From JBHEBG01 sp046557915 (GTDB lineage: Bacteria > Bacteroidota > Bacteroidia > Flavobacteriales > Flavobacteriaceae), in NCBI RefSeq assembly GCF_046557915.1, contig NZ_JBHEBG010000001.1:310001-374000 (forward strand): 64,000 nt of DNA, written 5' to 3'. Position numbers and translations under genes: made by a program. The notes beneath the pieces are model-generated. The model was not told the DNA's origin, searched no databases, and saw nothing but the letters and a program-made list of their open reading frames with translations. Shown here piece by piece: positions 1 through 8,984 of the stretch; the first letter of the stretch is position 1, and each line of letters starts with the position of its first letter.

Positions 1-23
1 AAAAGGCGCCTCGTTCGGCGCCC
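1..23 (-). terminator. Intrinsic terminator of the first TonB receptor gene
   Basis: Two GGCGCC arms (5-10 and 17-22) enclose a six-base loop. Read on the minus strand, the hairpin runs into a short T tract (complement of the four A at 1-4), 26 bases past the stop of the receptor gene at 49-2808. The window edge cuts the T tract, so its full length is unknown. Confidence 0.6.
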
Positions 24-48
24 ATTTTATCATAAAATTCTTTGGTTG

Positions 49-2808
49 TTAAGGATTTATGGTCCAAGATACATAGTATATAGATCCTATAAGTCCGGTA
101 CCAATGGCAGTGAAGTACTCATCCCCCAGTAGGTTGGAACCTCCTACTTTGAAGACCGACTTAATACTAGGTACCGTGTAGTTAATCTGTGCATCTAGCA
201 CGGTATAGGCAGGAATATCCCCATCTTGAAAAGTGGCTTGCCAGAAATAAGAATCGCTCCATCTATAATTTACGTTGAACCCAAAATTTTCGAAGAGAGC
301 CGTGTTACCAAAAGATGCTTTTACCTTATGTTTTGGTGTATTAAAAAGAGTTCTGAAATCTGGAAACGCTGCCTGATTAAAATCCAAATCCGTAAAGGTG
401 TAGTTAACCCCCAGGTCAAAATTGCCCAAAACTTTAGTGTCTACGCCAATGCTACCACCGTAAGACTCTATATCTGCTTCAGAATTGGTATAAGTTTGAT
501 AGGCCTGACGATCCCCGTTCTGCAAAGCTAATAAGGAAAGGGAATTGTCCCCTGCAGTACCGTACAACGGTACCAATACCGTGGTATTGGAAATAAAATT
601 CTTGTACTTGTTATAATACCCGCTTAAATCTATGGTTACCTTCCCAAATTGGGCCCTATAACCAGCTTCGTAAGCCGTAATTTCCTCAGGTTTAATGACA
701 TCGGTATTTGCCACTGTAGGATTACCGGCCAACACGGAGCTTAAGGAATATGCATTTTCGTATGCTGCCCTCCCTACAATGGAAACTGAAGTTTGCCCGG
801 TAGCTGTAGCTCCATCACTGCTTAATTCGAAGGTTCTAACATCCCTATCCAAATTATCGGGTGCCGAGCCAACCAATACTGCTCTTCCGGTATTTAACCC
901 TATGAACAAGTCTTGTGTGGTAGGGTTTCTAAATCCTTGTTGCACGGAAACCCTGAAGTTTTGATTTCTATTCTCCCCTGCCGTATATGCAAAGGATATC
1001 CTAGGTGATAGAAAGCCATCAAAAAACTCGTTCTTGTCGTAACGAACAGATCCGGTAAATTTTAGACGTTCGTCCAATAGTTTCTTTTGGACTTGTAGAT
1101 AAGCCCCATATTCGTTATAGGTAATAGGGCCGTCAGTATCGGTAAATATCGTTCCACTAGAGTTTAACTCATATTCTCTAAAAGAACCTCCAATCTGGAT
1201 ATCCGCAAAGTCTTTTGTAATATGACTAAAATTATAATTGGCATCTACATGACGTAATTTGGTGTTATCTATAAATTTAGAACCGGTAGACAAATCGCCA
1301 TCAGCGGTAATTCTGTTAAAGGCAGCTTCAAATTCTGGTGTGCCAGGTAAAAACCTGCCTGTATCGGCTGCTTGCCGGGCTGTGGCATGTGCTGCGGTAG
1401 AAGCTGCTTCGCGAGACAACCCGCTTTGAAATCCTCCTAGAAATGTGGGTATATATGCTTGGGCATATTCCGTAAACCATTGCGTATTGGATTTCCAAGC
1501 ATTATTTATATTTATCCCTGTAAATCTTGTATCGTAAGAATCCCCAGATCCCTCGCTGGTTATATAACCTCTCAGAAAAAAGTTGTCGTTCCTAATTTCC
1601 AACTTATGCTGTTGTAAAATAAAATTCTTAATGGAATACCTATTTGCGCCTTGGTAAATTGTATTTCCCCTTCCTACTCTACCATTATATATAATTTCAA
1701 AATCGTCAGCAAAAGGTCTGTAATGTACGGAGTAATCTGTTTTTATACTCTCGGCTTCGTAATTGGCCAAGTCCCTTTCTTCATAACCCGTTCTAGATAC
1801 TTGCGCACTGCCCACGGTACCTGTTGGGAATCCGGCTGCCGAGTCAAAATTAAGCAGGGTAGAAACCTCATCACCATATACGTTTAATCCGTTGTAGTTA
1901 GGGTCCGCCCTTGTTGCTCCCGGATTGTTAAAATCCTCAAAATTATTGGCATGCCAGTCCTCTCCTCTAAGAATTGATAAATTGGCCTTCACTGCCAATT
2001 TATCGCTAAAAGCATGAGAAACCCTAACACCAAAATCATAATAATTATTATCCCCAGCAGCTTCCTGGGAAGTAATACCTACTTTTCCATACGCACTTAT
2101 TCCTTGAAAATCAAAGGGGTTCTTACTGGTCATGAATAAGATTCCATTAAAGGCACCCGCTCCATACAATGCAGAAGAAGCACCTGGCAATATTTCTACG
2201 CTTTGTACTTCCAGTTCTGACATTCCCACAAGATTTCCCAACACAAAATTGAGTCCTGGTGCAGAGTTGTCCATACCGTCTACCAGTTGTAAAAATCGAT
2301 TGTTGGCAAAATCGGCAAAACCTCTTGTATTTATAGACTGAAAGGTTAAACTGTTTGTATTTACATCTACTCCTTTAAGGTTTTCCAAGCCTCCATAAAA
2401 AGAAGGGGCAGTGGTGTTCCTTATTTTCTTAAGGCCGAAACGCTCCACAGAAACCGGTGATTCAAATATCCGTTCCGGAGTACGGGATGCGGAGACCACA
2501 ATCTCGTCTAAAAGCGTCTGTGCTTCTGAAATGGTAATGGACAAGGTTTGATTATTGGAAGTAACGCTTTCCGTAGCATCCGAATATCCCAGACTGGTAA
2601 TTCGTAATTCAAAAGGGGGTGTTTCAGAAGTTTGAAGACTAAAGTTCCCGTCAAAATCTGTCACGGTGCCTACGGCCTTTCCTACAATCACTACATTGGC
2701 ACCCGGAACCGGTGAACTATTCTGATCTACTACCTTTCCTGTCACCGTGGTTTGCGAATACACGGCAGCACCGAACATTAGAAAGCCAAATAATAATAGT
2801 GTTCTCAT
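49..2808 (-). CDS. TonB-dependent receptor with carboxypeptidase-regulatory-like domain
   Basis: A 919-residue outer-membrane active transporter. A signal peptide (first ~19 residues, ending VYSQ) precedes a CarboxypepD_reg-like domain (about 20-105, with GKVVD and DFDGNFSL). A plug follows (about 110-250, with VEILPGASSALYGAGAFNG), then a 22-strand-type barrel. No SusD-like partner gene lies beside it, so it is not an obvious SusCD pair. It ends in SWTINP rather than the usual terminal aromatic residue, which is mildly odd. It is monocistronic: glmS upstream has its own terminator, and a hairpin lies downstream. The substrate cannot be read from the sequence. The family call is safe. Confidence 0.9.
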   Translation of the reverse strand: MRTLLLFGFLMFGAAVYSQTTVTGKVVDQNSSPVPGANVVIVGKAVGTVTDFDGNFSLQTSETPPFELRITSLGYSDATESVTSNNQTLSITISEAQTLLDEIVVSASRTPERIFESPVSVERFGLKKIRNTTAPSFYGGLENLKGVDVNTNSLTFQSINTRGFADFANNRFLQLVDGMDNSAPGLNFVLGNLVGMSELEVQSVEILPGASSALYGAGAFNGILFMTSKNPFDFQGISAYGKVGITSQEAAGDNNYYDFGVRVSHAFSDKLAVKANLSILRGEDWHANNFEDFNNPGATRADPNYNGLNVYGDEVSTLLNFDSAAGFPTGTVGSAQVSRTGYEERDLANYEAESIKTDYSVHYRPFADDFEIIYNGRVGRGNTIYQGANRYSIKNFILQQHKLEIRNDNFFLRGYITSEGSGDSYDTRFTGININNAWKSNTQWFTEYAQAYIPTFLGGFQSGLSREAASTAAHATARQAADTGRFLPGTPEFEAAFNRITADGDLSTGSKFIDNTKLRHVDANYNFSHITKDFADIQIGGSFREYELNSSGTIFTDTDGPITYNEYGAYLQVQKKLLDERLKFTGSVRYDKNEFFDGFLSPRISFAYTAGENRNQNFRVSVQQGFRNPTTQDLFIGLNTGRAVLVGSAPDNLDRDVRTFELSSDGATATGQTSVSIVGRAAYENAYSLSSVLAGNPTVANTDVIKPEEITAYEAGYRAQFGKVTIDLSGYYNKYKNFISNTTVLVPLYGTAGDNSLSLLALQNGDRQAYQTYTNSEADIESYGGSIGVDTKVLGNFDLGVNYTFTDLDFNQAAFPDFRTLFNTPKHKVKASFGNTALFENFGFNVNYRWSDSYFWQATFQDGDIPAYTVLDAQINYTVPSIKSVFKVGGSNLLGDEYFTAIGTGLIGSIYYVSWTINP

Positions 2809-2885
2809 CTTAAATTTGAGTTTGAATTAGTTTGTCGGACAAGTTACATTTTTTTTTATTTCAACAATGCCAAAAAGAAAAAAAT

Positions 2886-2897
2886 TATGCATGCATA
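2886..2897. promoter_or_regulatory. 12-bp perfect palindrome between receptor gene and glmS terminator
   Basis: TATGCATGCATA is self-complementary and lies 78-89 bases upstream of the receptor start at 2808, in AT-rich DNA. It could be an operator for the receptor gene. A palindrome this AT-rich can also arise by chance. Confidence 0.25.
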
Positions 2898-2949
2898 GTA
2901 TTATTTTGATAAAAAATACCTGTTCCCGCTGTGTTTTTCCTAAAAATAC

Positions 2950-2978
2950 GAAAAAAGCCATGAAATTATTCATGGCTC
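2950..2978 (-). terminator. Intrinsic terminator of glmS
   Basis: A perfect 9-bp stem (AGCCATGAA at 2956-2964, TTCATGGCT at 2969-2977) has a four-base loop and a run of A at 2951-2956 that reads as a T tract on the minus strand. It lies about 30 bases past the glmS stop. Confidence 0.85.
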
Positions 2979-3007
2979 TTATATATTTCAATTGAAGAAA
3001 TTTCTTA

Positions 3008-4855
3008 CTACTCCACAGTAACCGATTTTGCCAAATTCCGAGGTTGATCTACATTACATCCTCTCATTACGGCAATATGGTACGATAATAGCTGAAGCGG
3101 TATCGTAGTCAATAAGGGTGTAAGGCTTTCCATGGTCTCTGGAACCTCTATCACATGATCGGCCAAATCCTTCACGGTTTCGTCACCTTCGGTAACTATG
3201 GCGATAATTTTCCCTTTTCTCGATTTTATTTCCTGAATATTGCTTACAACCTTCTCATAATGGCCTTTTTTTGTAGCGATGACAAATACAGGCATTTGGT
3301 CATCTATTAGGGCTATTGGGCCGTGTTTCATTTCTGCGGCCGGATAACCTTCCGCATGTATATAGCTGATCTCCTTTAATTTTAAGGCACCTTCCAAAGC
3401 TACCGGAAAGTTATAGCCCCGCCCCAAGTACAAACAATTGGTAGCATCTTTATAAACATCGGAAATATATTCTACCAAGGCATTGGACTGCAATGCTTTT
3501 TCTACTTTTTTGGGAATGTTTTCCAATTCTGTCAAAAATTCATGGTACTTGGATTCTGAAAAAACTCCTTTTTCCTTGGCCAACTTTAAAGCCAACAAAG
3601 TAAGTACCGTAATTTGCGTGGTAAAGGCCTTGGTGGAAGCTACCCCAATTTCTGGGCCAGCATGGGTATAGGCTCCTGCATTTGTCTCACGGGCAATGGA
3701 AGAACCTACTACATTACAAACCCCAAAAACAAAAGCTCCTTTTTCCTTAGCAAGTTTTATGGCTGCCAAGGTATCTGCGGTTTCTCCAGATTGCGATATG
3801 GCTATCAATACATCTTTATCGGTAACTACCGGGTTTCTATATCTAAATTCCGAGGCGTATTCTACCTCAACAGGTATTCTGGCTAAATCCTCAAAAATAT
3901 ACTCGGCTACCAATCCGGCATGCCAAGACGTTCCGCAGGCAACAATAATGATTCTGTTGGCGTTAAGGAATTTTTCTAGATTTTGGTCAATTCCGGCCAT
4001 TTTAATCAGTCCCTGATCCGCTAGTAACCTACCTCTATAGGTATCCAAAATAGCCCTGGGTTGTTCATAGATTTCTTTGAGCATAAAATGATCGTACCCC
4101 CCCTTTTCAATTTCTTCCAGGTTTAGCTGTAACTCCAATATATTGGGATATGCAATGGCATCGTCCTTAATTTTTCTGAGTTTTATTTCCTTGCCCAACC
4201 TTACTATGGCCATTTCCTCATCTTCCAAATAAACGGCATTGTTGGTAAATTCTATAAAGGGCGAAGCATCGGAGGCTATGAAATATTCATTTTCCCCAAT
4301 TCCTATAGCCAAAGGGCTACCTAATTTTGCAACTACAATTTCATCGGGTTTTTGTTTGTCAAAGACAACGATGGCATAGGCCCCTATAACTTGGTTAAGT
4401 GCAATTTGAACTGCCTTTCCAAGTTTTACTCCTTCGGTTTTCTTAATTTCTTCGATTAGGTTTACCAGTACCTCCGTATCTGTATCCGATTCAAAGGCAT
4501 ACCCCCTTTTCGTTAACTCTTTTTTTATGGATTCGTAATTTTCGATAATTCCATTATGGATTATCACCAAATCTCCAGAATTGGAATAGTGTGGGTGAGA
4601 ATTTATATCGTTTGGGACTCCATGGGTGGCCCATCTGGTATGGCCCATTCCCAAGGTTCCATTGGTAGATAAACTTTCCTTCACTTTATTCCGTAAATCC
4701 TCAACCTTTCCTTTGGTTTTAGATAAATTGATCTGGTTTCCATCATACAGGGCTACGCCAGCGCTATCATAACCTCGGTATTCTAAGCGCTGTAATCCTT
4801 TTATAATGATTGGGAAAGCCTCTCTATGACCTATGTAACCTACTATTCCACACAT
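3008..4855 (-). CDS. glmS: Glutamine--fructose-6-phosphate aminotransferase (isomerizing)
   Basis: This 615-residue cytoplasmic enzyme makes glucosamine-6-phosphate from fructose-6-phosphate and glutamine, the first step to UDP-GlcNAc for peptidoglycan and lipid A. The N-terminus MCGIVGYIGH gives the Cys nucleophile of the class II glutaminase domain (to about residue 220). Two SIS sugar-isomerase domains follow (SGETADTLAA in the first, GRGYNFPVALEGALKLKE in the second), and the C-terminus is KSVTVE. Length and motif order match the family. It stands alone between a promoter-like sequence at 4897-4930 and a strong terminator. I see no glmS ribozyme in the short leader. Confidence 0.98.
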   Translation of the reverse strand: MCGIVGYIGHREAFPIIIKGLQRLEYRGYDSAGVALYDGNQINLSKTKGKVEDLRNKVKESLSTNGTLGMGHTRWATHGVPNDINSHPHYSNSGDLVIIHNGIIENYESIKKELTKRGYAFESDTDTEVLVNLIEEIKKTEGVKLGKAVQIALNQVIGAYAIVVFDKQKPDEIVVAKLGSPLAIGIGENEYFIASDASPFIEFTNNAVYLEDEEMAIVRLGKEIKLRKIKDDAIAYPNILELQLNLEEIEKGGYDHFMLKEIYEQPRAILDTYRGRLLADQGLIKMAGIDQNLEKFLNANRIIIVACGTSWHAGLVAEYIFEDLARIPVEVEYASEFRYRNPVVTDKDVLIAISQSGETADTLAAIKLAKEKGAFVFGVCNVVGSSIARETNAGAYTHAGPEIGVASTKAFTTQITVLTLLALKLAKEKGVFSESKYHEFLTELENIPKKVEKALQSNALVEYISDVYKDATNCLYLGRGYNFPVALEGALKLKEISYIHAEGYPAAEMKHGPIALIDDQMPVFVIATKKGHYEKVVSNIQEIKSRKGKIIAIVTEGDETVKDLADHVIEVPETMESLTPLLTTIPLQLLSYHIAVMRGCNVDQPRNLAKSVTVE

Positions 4856-4896
4856 TGTCTAAGTTGTTTTTATTGGGGGGAGATTCTGTTTTGATG

Positions 4897-4930
4897 CAAA
4901 TTTAAGGGTTGTAGACAAAAAAACATCAAG
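4897..4930 (-). promoter_or_regulatory. Putative sigma-A-type promoter of glmS
   Basis: On the minus strand a TAAATTTG box (complement of 4897-4904) fits the Bacteroidota -7 consensus TANNTTTG. A TTGATG stretch (complement of 4924-4929) sits about 19 bases upstream, in the -33 position but imperfect. The -7 box is about 42 bases from the glmS start. Confidence 0.45.
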
Positions 4931-4980
4931 TTACGGGTATATTACAAGAATTTCCTTTGAGTGGCATTTAAAAAGGCATA

Positions 4981-6852
4981 CTAGTTGGTCTCTGTATAGA
5001 ATATTTCCAACTTCAACTTCATATCCTCATCCTCCGGACCTGGATTGCTACCAATAAGAACTGTGCCTAAAGGTGTTAGGGTAGAAGCTACGGGTATTTC
5101 TCTTTCATTATCCCCGTCGTTGTCCCCATCATCTATTAATAAGGCATTCTGCGCTTGTACAAGTCTAATATCTGGGGTAATAGTTAATCCTAGAGTGGCG
5201 TTTGTGGAATCTCTTATAATAATATTGTTGATGTGTTCCGTAATCCGGACCGTGTACTTAATTCCTTTGTCATCTTCCGATTCTTCTAAAATACCATCAT
5301 AATTTAAGAACAATCCCAAAGGGGACTCCGATTCCGAATTTTCGGTAAGTAAGTTGTATAATATCCCGTTTGTTTCTGCATTATAGAGGTATAACCTTGG
5401 AGGTTCAATAATGCCCCCTGCGGCATCCAGGGCCGTTCTATCCACATAGAATACAAGATTGGCTTCATTTATTATCCAATTGTTGGCCTTAATTTCGTTA
5501 ATGGTCTCCTCACCGTTAAGTTCATCAAATAGTTTTATTTCGGTGAAAATGCCCGCACCTCCCTTGAGGTAAATCCGAGAAGCATCTTGCCCATTGTCCA
5601 AACTTGCAGCTATCTCTGCCGGGTAGGCATCATTCGTAAATGAATTTACAGCATTCCCTGTAACGGCTCCTGTTTGGGGGTTCCGTGTGATAAGGTTTAA
5701 CTCAAACGTTTTTTCGAGCTTCACTACTTCATCATCCGATGTATCGTCCGTGGTACCATTGATATCCAAACTATTGTGCTCGTATACTATGCCAATGGAA
5801 ACATTGGTATTGGCCAAATCCAGGGCTATCATTAAATCGTCGGATTCCATGGTAATTCGCAATCCTCTTATAAATTCTACAAAATTGGAGAAGCTCAGCA
5901 ATTCCGATGAACCTTCTTTATCCAAAATATTTTCTTGAAAGAATGCCGGATCTAAAGGAACCCTAATCCCTGGATCCAAAAAACGGGAAGTTTCCGATTC
6001 GTCCACATCATCAGTATCTGGGTCATCGTCATTTGGCAACTCTATCTGCAAATCGCTTATGGTTACGGGCCCTTCGAACAAAACATCAGAGACAAAAGCC
6101 GAAAAGTCTTGCGAAGAATAATACTCTTGCGCCTCCTGAAAATTGGTGTCCGGATCCAATTCCCTTAGAAAAAAGGTAGACCTTTCAACTTTTAGTTGAA
6201 AGGGTAACTCACGATTTCCGTAAATACTATCGAGAACCAATCTCCTGGCAAACTGATTGGCCACCGTTTCCCCATCTTCGCCATCATTTATCCCATCGCC
6301 GTCCGTATCAACATCAAGCGGATTGGTTCCTTGGGTTCTTTCCAAGTTGTCTACCACACCATCTCCATCGCTATCGCTATTGGGATCGTCCGGATCTGCA
6401 TCCAACTCGTTATCAACACCATCCAAATCCCTATCTCCCCGTGGGTTTCGCAAGTAAGGAATATACAGGAATACCTCTTTTACCGTTTCGTTCTCTTCAA
6501 TAGTGGAGATGCTTTCATCATCAGCTGAATTATCTTCCACCTCTTGACTAAAACTTCCAAAGACCGGGTTGTTCGTAGATAGTTGTATCTGGGTTGTAAT
6601 GGAGGCCACGGTTTTTCCGTATACGCCATCATTAAAAGTACCTATATGGTAAATCGGTAATTGATTTGTCTGTATCGCTTCTATTTGCTTGTTTAAGGCA
6701 AATACGGGATAAACCGCTTTGTCCGTAACAAAAGGATCTCCTCCAATTACTCCACTCCCTAAAGTTGTCAATTCCTCCTCGCAAGACGACAGGGCCGTCA
6801 CTATTAGCATTACTGCGACCGCAGCTATTCTAAAATTGTTCAAAAATCTCAT
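4981..6852 (-). CDS. DUF4270 family lipoprotein with calcium-binding-type repeats
   Basis: A 623-residue envelope lipoprotein. The signal peptide ends in the lipobox ALSSC with lipidation at Cys24. The early sequence LGSGVIGGDPF is typical of the DUF4270 family of Bacteroidota, whose function is unknown. Residues about 135-190 hold a run of thrombospondin-type-3-like, Asp-rich repeats (DRDLDGVDNELD, DSDGDGVVDN, DVDTDGDGINDGEDGE). By family knowledge these bind calcium. The end of the protein is also acidic (DDGDNDGDNE). It lies five bases downstream of the glycogen-synthase-like gene and is probably co-transcribed with it. A cell-surface role is likely; the specific job is unknown. Confidence 0.85.
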   Translation of the reverse strand: MRFLNNFRIAAVAVMLIVTALSSCEEELTTLGSGVIGGDPFVTDKAVYPVFALNKQIEAIQTNQLPIYHIGTFNDGVYGKTVASITTQIQLSTNNPVFGSFSQEVEDNSADDESISTIEENETVKEVFLYIPYLRNPRGDRDLDGVDNELDADPDDPNSDSDGDGVVDNLERTQGTNPLDVDTDGDGINDGEDGETVANQFARRLVLDSIYGNRELPFQLKVERSTFFLRELDPDTNFQEAQEYYSSQDFSAFVSDVLFEGPVTISDLQIELPNDDDPDTDDVDESETSRFLDPGIRVPLDPAFFQENILDKEGSSELLSFSNFVEFIRGLRITMESDDLMIALDLANTNVSIGIVYEHNSLDINGTTDDTSDDEVVKLEKTFELNLITRNPQTGAVTGNAVNSFTNDAYPAEIAASLDNGQDASRIYLKGGAGIFTEIKLFDELNGEETINEIKANNWIINEANLVFYVDRTALDAAGGIIEPPRLYLYNAETNGILYNLLTENSESESPLGLFLNYDGILEESEDDKGIKYTVRITEHINNIIIRDSTNATLGLTITPDIRLVQAQNALLIDDGDNDGDNEREIPVASTLTPLGTVLIGSNPGPEDEDMKLKLEIFYTETN

Positions 6853-6857
6853 GAAAT

Positions 6858-7667
6858 CTATTTTAAAACTTCGGTGTTATAAAAATCGGCATACGCGTCC
6901 TCAAACTCTTGTAAGGAAACATATGGCAACACAGGTTTTTGAAGGTTGGTAATATATTGTTGCAAATCTTCTGGAATATCTTCCGCGGCTAAAATAACCG
7001 CATCGGAAAAATCTACCGCAACTTTTAACAAATTATTATAGTTAGGTTGGGCAAGGGCCGCTATTTTGTCTTGGGCCACCCCATCAAAAGTAATTTTCTT
7101 CTGTATCTCCACATCTAGCTCGCCTTCAAATCCTTTTCCGTATACCGATGTTACAATCTTACTGTCCGCAAACAGGGGTTCGTCCGCATAATATTGTTTT
7201 AGGTATAAAGGTAGTAAGGAGGCCATCCATCCATGAACATGGATAATATCTGGGGACCAATTTAATTTCTTTACCGTTTCAACTACGCCTTTTGCAAAAA
7301 AAATGGCTCGCTCATCATTGTCCCCAAATAAATTTCCTTCCTCATCGGCAAATGTGGCCTTTCTTTTGAAATACTCTTCGTTATCTATGAAATAAACTTG
7401 GATCCGCTCTCTGGGTATGGATGCAACCTTAATGATAAGGGGCATATCCATGTCATTAATAACCAGGTTCATTCCGGATAAACGGATAACTTCATGAAGC
7501 TGATGCCTACGTTCGTTTATATTTCCGAACCTGGGCATAAATATCCTTATTTGGCCTCCATTGCTGTTAACCATTCGTGGTGCTTCGTAAGACATTAAGG
7601 AAACTTCGTTCTCTGGGAGGTAAGGCACTAATTCTGAAGATACAAATAATATCTTTTTACCATTCAT
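6858..7667 (-). CDS. Glycogen/starch-synthase-like protein, N-terminal domain only
   Basis: This 269-residue protein resembles the N-terminal Rossmann half of GT5 glycogen synthases (SSELVPY near the start, then PDIIHVHGWMASLLPLYLK at about 140-160). Known GT5 enzymes are about 450-500 residues and need the C-terminal GT-B half. They also need a KxGGL motif near residue 15 for ADP-glucose; here that stretch reads PYLPENEVSLMSYEAP. So, as seen, it lacks both halves of the active site. It may be a regulatory or structural protein. The start ATG is followed by a clean reading frame. It is divergent from panC across about 100 bases and is followed at once by the DUF4270 gene. Confidence 0.75.
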   Translation of the reverse strand: MNGKKILFVSSELVPYLPENEVSLMSYEAPRMVNSNGGQIRIFMPRFGNINERRHQLHEVIRLSGMNLVINDMDMPLIIKVASIPRERIQVYFIDNEEYFKRKATFADEEGNLFGDNDERAIFFAKGVVETVKKLNWSPDIIHVHGWMASLLPLYLKQYYADEPLFADSKIVTSVYGKGFEGELDVEIQKKITFDGVAQDKIAALAQPNYNNLLKVAVDFSDAVILAAEDIPEDLQQYITNLQKPVLPYVSLQEFEDAYADFYNTEVLK

Positions 7668-7703
7668 AAAGGCTGTATTTTATTTATCGCGGAAACTAAG
7701 CTG

Positions 7704-7711
7704 CAAAATTA
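7704..7711 (-). promoter_or_regulatory. Putative -7 box for the glycogen-synthase-like gene
   Basis: The complement reads TAATTTTG, an exact TANNTTTG match 37 bases upstream of the start at 7667. A good TTTG at -33 is not visible, so this is only a candidate. It lies back to back with the panC box at 7743-7750. Confidence 0.35.
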
Positions 7712-7742
7712 CAAAAATTATGCAGATTAGCCTTATTTATAG

Positions 7743-7750
7743 TAAGTTTG
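7743..7750 (+). promoter_or_regulatory. Putative -7 box for panC
   Basis: TAAGTTTG matches TANNTTTG exactly and ends 19 bases before the panC ATG, implying a very short leader. The -33 position shows no clear TTTG. Confidence 0.35.
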
Positions 7751-7769
7751 CTCGCTTTTAAAGTTTATA

Positions 7770-8618
7770 ATGCGGGTATTCAACACTAAAAAAGAACTAA
7801 AGACCCTTCTTAACACGGTATACACCAAAAATTGTACCGTAGGCATGGTTCCTACCATGGGAGCTTTACATGTGGGTCATGTTTCGTTGGTAAACAGGGC
7901 GATTAAAGAAAACAACTTGGTGGTTGTCAGTATTTTTGTAAACCCTACCCAGTTCAATAATTCCGATGATCTAAAAAAATATCCCAAAACATTTAAGGAA
8001 GACATTGCCCTTTTAAAAGAACTATCGGAGGACATTTTGGTTTATGCCCCATCCGTTAATGAAATATATCCGGACACCGTTGAGCCAAATAATTATGATT
8101 TTGATGGGTTGGACGAAGTAATGGAAGGGGAGTTCCGTGAAGATCACTTTAACGGAGTAGGTACGGTTGTAGAAGAGCTATTGCAAACCGTCTTACCGCA
8201 AAAAGCCTATTTTGGCGAAAAAGATTTTCAGCAGTTGCAAATCATTAAAAAACTGGTGGCCATTAAACACTTACCCATAGACATTATTGGGTGCCCCATT
8301 GTACGGGAAGCCAGTGGTTTGGCCATGAGCTCTAGAAATGAAAGGTTAAGTAAAGAACTTCGCAATGAAGCTGCATTCATCTATAAGACCTTATTGGAGG
8401 TAAAGAAAAAGTTTTCCAAAAACAGTATAAATTCCCTGATTAAATGGGCCGAAAAAGAATTTGATGGGCAGTCAAAATTGACTTTGGAATACCTGCAAAT
8501 AGCATCCGAAGATACGTTAAGACCCGCCTTCCGAAAACAAAAGGATAAAAAGTACAGGGCCTTTGTTGCTGTATATGCAGACGGCATAAGACTCATAGAT
8601 AATATAGCGCTGAATTAA
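7770..8618 (+). CDS. panC: Pantoate--beta-alanine ligase
   Basis: A 282-residue cytoplasmic enzyme that joins pantoate and beta-alanine with ATP to give pantothenate, the precursor of coenzyme A. It belongs to the cytidylyltransferase-like HIGH superfamily: PTMGALHVGHVSLV lies at about residues 28-41 and the second nucleotide motif MSSRNERL at about 190. Length is normal for the family. panD, which makes the beta-alanine, begins 13 bases downstream, so the two form a vitamin B5 operon. panB and panE are not in the window. Confidence 0.97.
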   Translation: MRVFNTKKELKTLLNTVYTKNCTVGMVPTMGALHVGHVSLVNRAIKENNLVVVSIFVNPTQFNNSDDLKKYPKTFKEDIALLKELSEDILVYAPSVNEIYPDTVEPNNYDFDGLDEVMEGEFREDHFNGVGTVVEELLQTVLPQKAYFGEKDFQQLQIIKKLVAIKHLPIDIIGCPIVREASGLAMSSRNERLSKELRNEAAFIYKTLLEVKKKFSKNSINSLIKWAEKEFDGQSKLTLEYLQIASEDTLRPAFRKQKDKKYRAFVAVYADGIRLIDNIALN

Positions 8619-8631
8619 TTAACTTTGTCCC

Positions 8632-8982
8632 ATGTTAATAGAAGTAGTAAAATCCAAGATACACCGTGTAAAAGTTACAGGTGCAGATCTAAATTATATA
8701 GGAAGCATAACCATTGATGAAGATCTTATGGATGCAGCCAACATTATACGTGGCGAAAAGGTTCAGATCGTAAATAACAACAATGGCGAACGTTTGGAAA
8801 CCTATGCCATCCCAGGGCCTAGAAACAGTGGCGAAATTACCTTAAATGGCGCAGCTGCCAGAAAAGTGGCGGTTGGAGATGTTTTAATATTGATTTGCTA
8901 TGGGCAACTGCCCATCGAAGAGGCTAAAAAATTTAATCCTGCCTTGGTATTCCCAAACGAGGAGAACAATTTGCTGAACTAA
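8632..8982 (+). CDS. panD: Aspartate 1-decarboxylase proenzyme
   Basis: A 116-residue pyruvoyl enzyme that decarboxylates aspartate to beta-alanine for PanC. The self-cleavage site is visible as Gly24-Ser25 in YIGSITID; cleavage converts Ser25 to the pyruvoyl group. The conserved stretch NNNNGERLETYAI and the Gly/Ala-rich middle (LNGAAARKV) match the double-psi barrel family. It lies 13 bases after panC and two bases before the next gene, so the three genes are probably one transcript. Confidence 0.97.
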   Translation: MLIEVVKSKIHRVKVTGADLNYIGSITIDEDLMDAANIIRGEKVQIVNNNNGERLETYAIPGPRNSGEITLNGAAARKVAVGDVLILICYGQLPIEEAKKFNPALVFPNEENNLLN

Positions 8983-8984
8983 TT

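Noticed and set aside
49..2808. SusC/SusD polysaccharide-utilisation locus
   Set aside because: None of the four TonB receptors has a SusD-like gene or glycoside hydrolase next to it. The DUF5689 protein only takes a SusD-like position.
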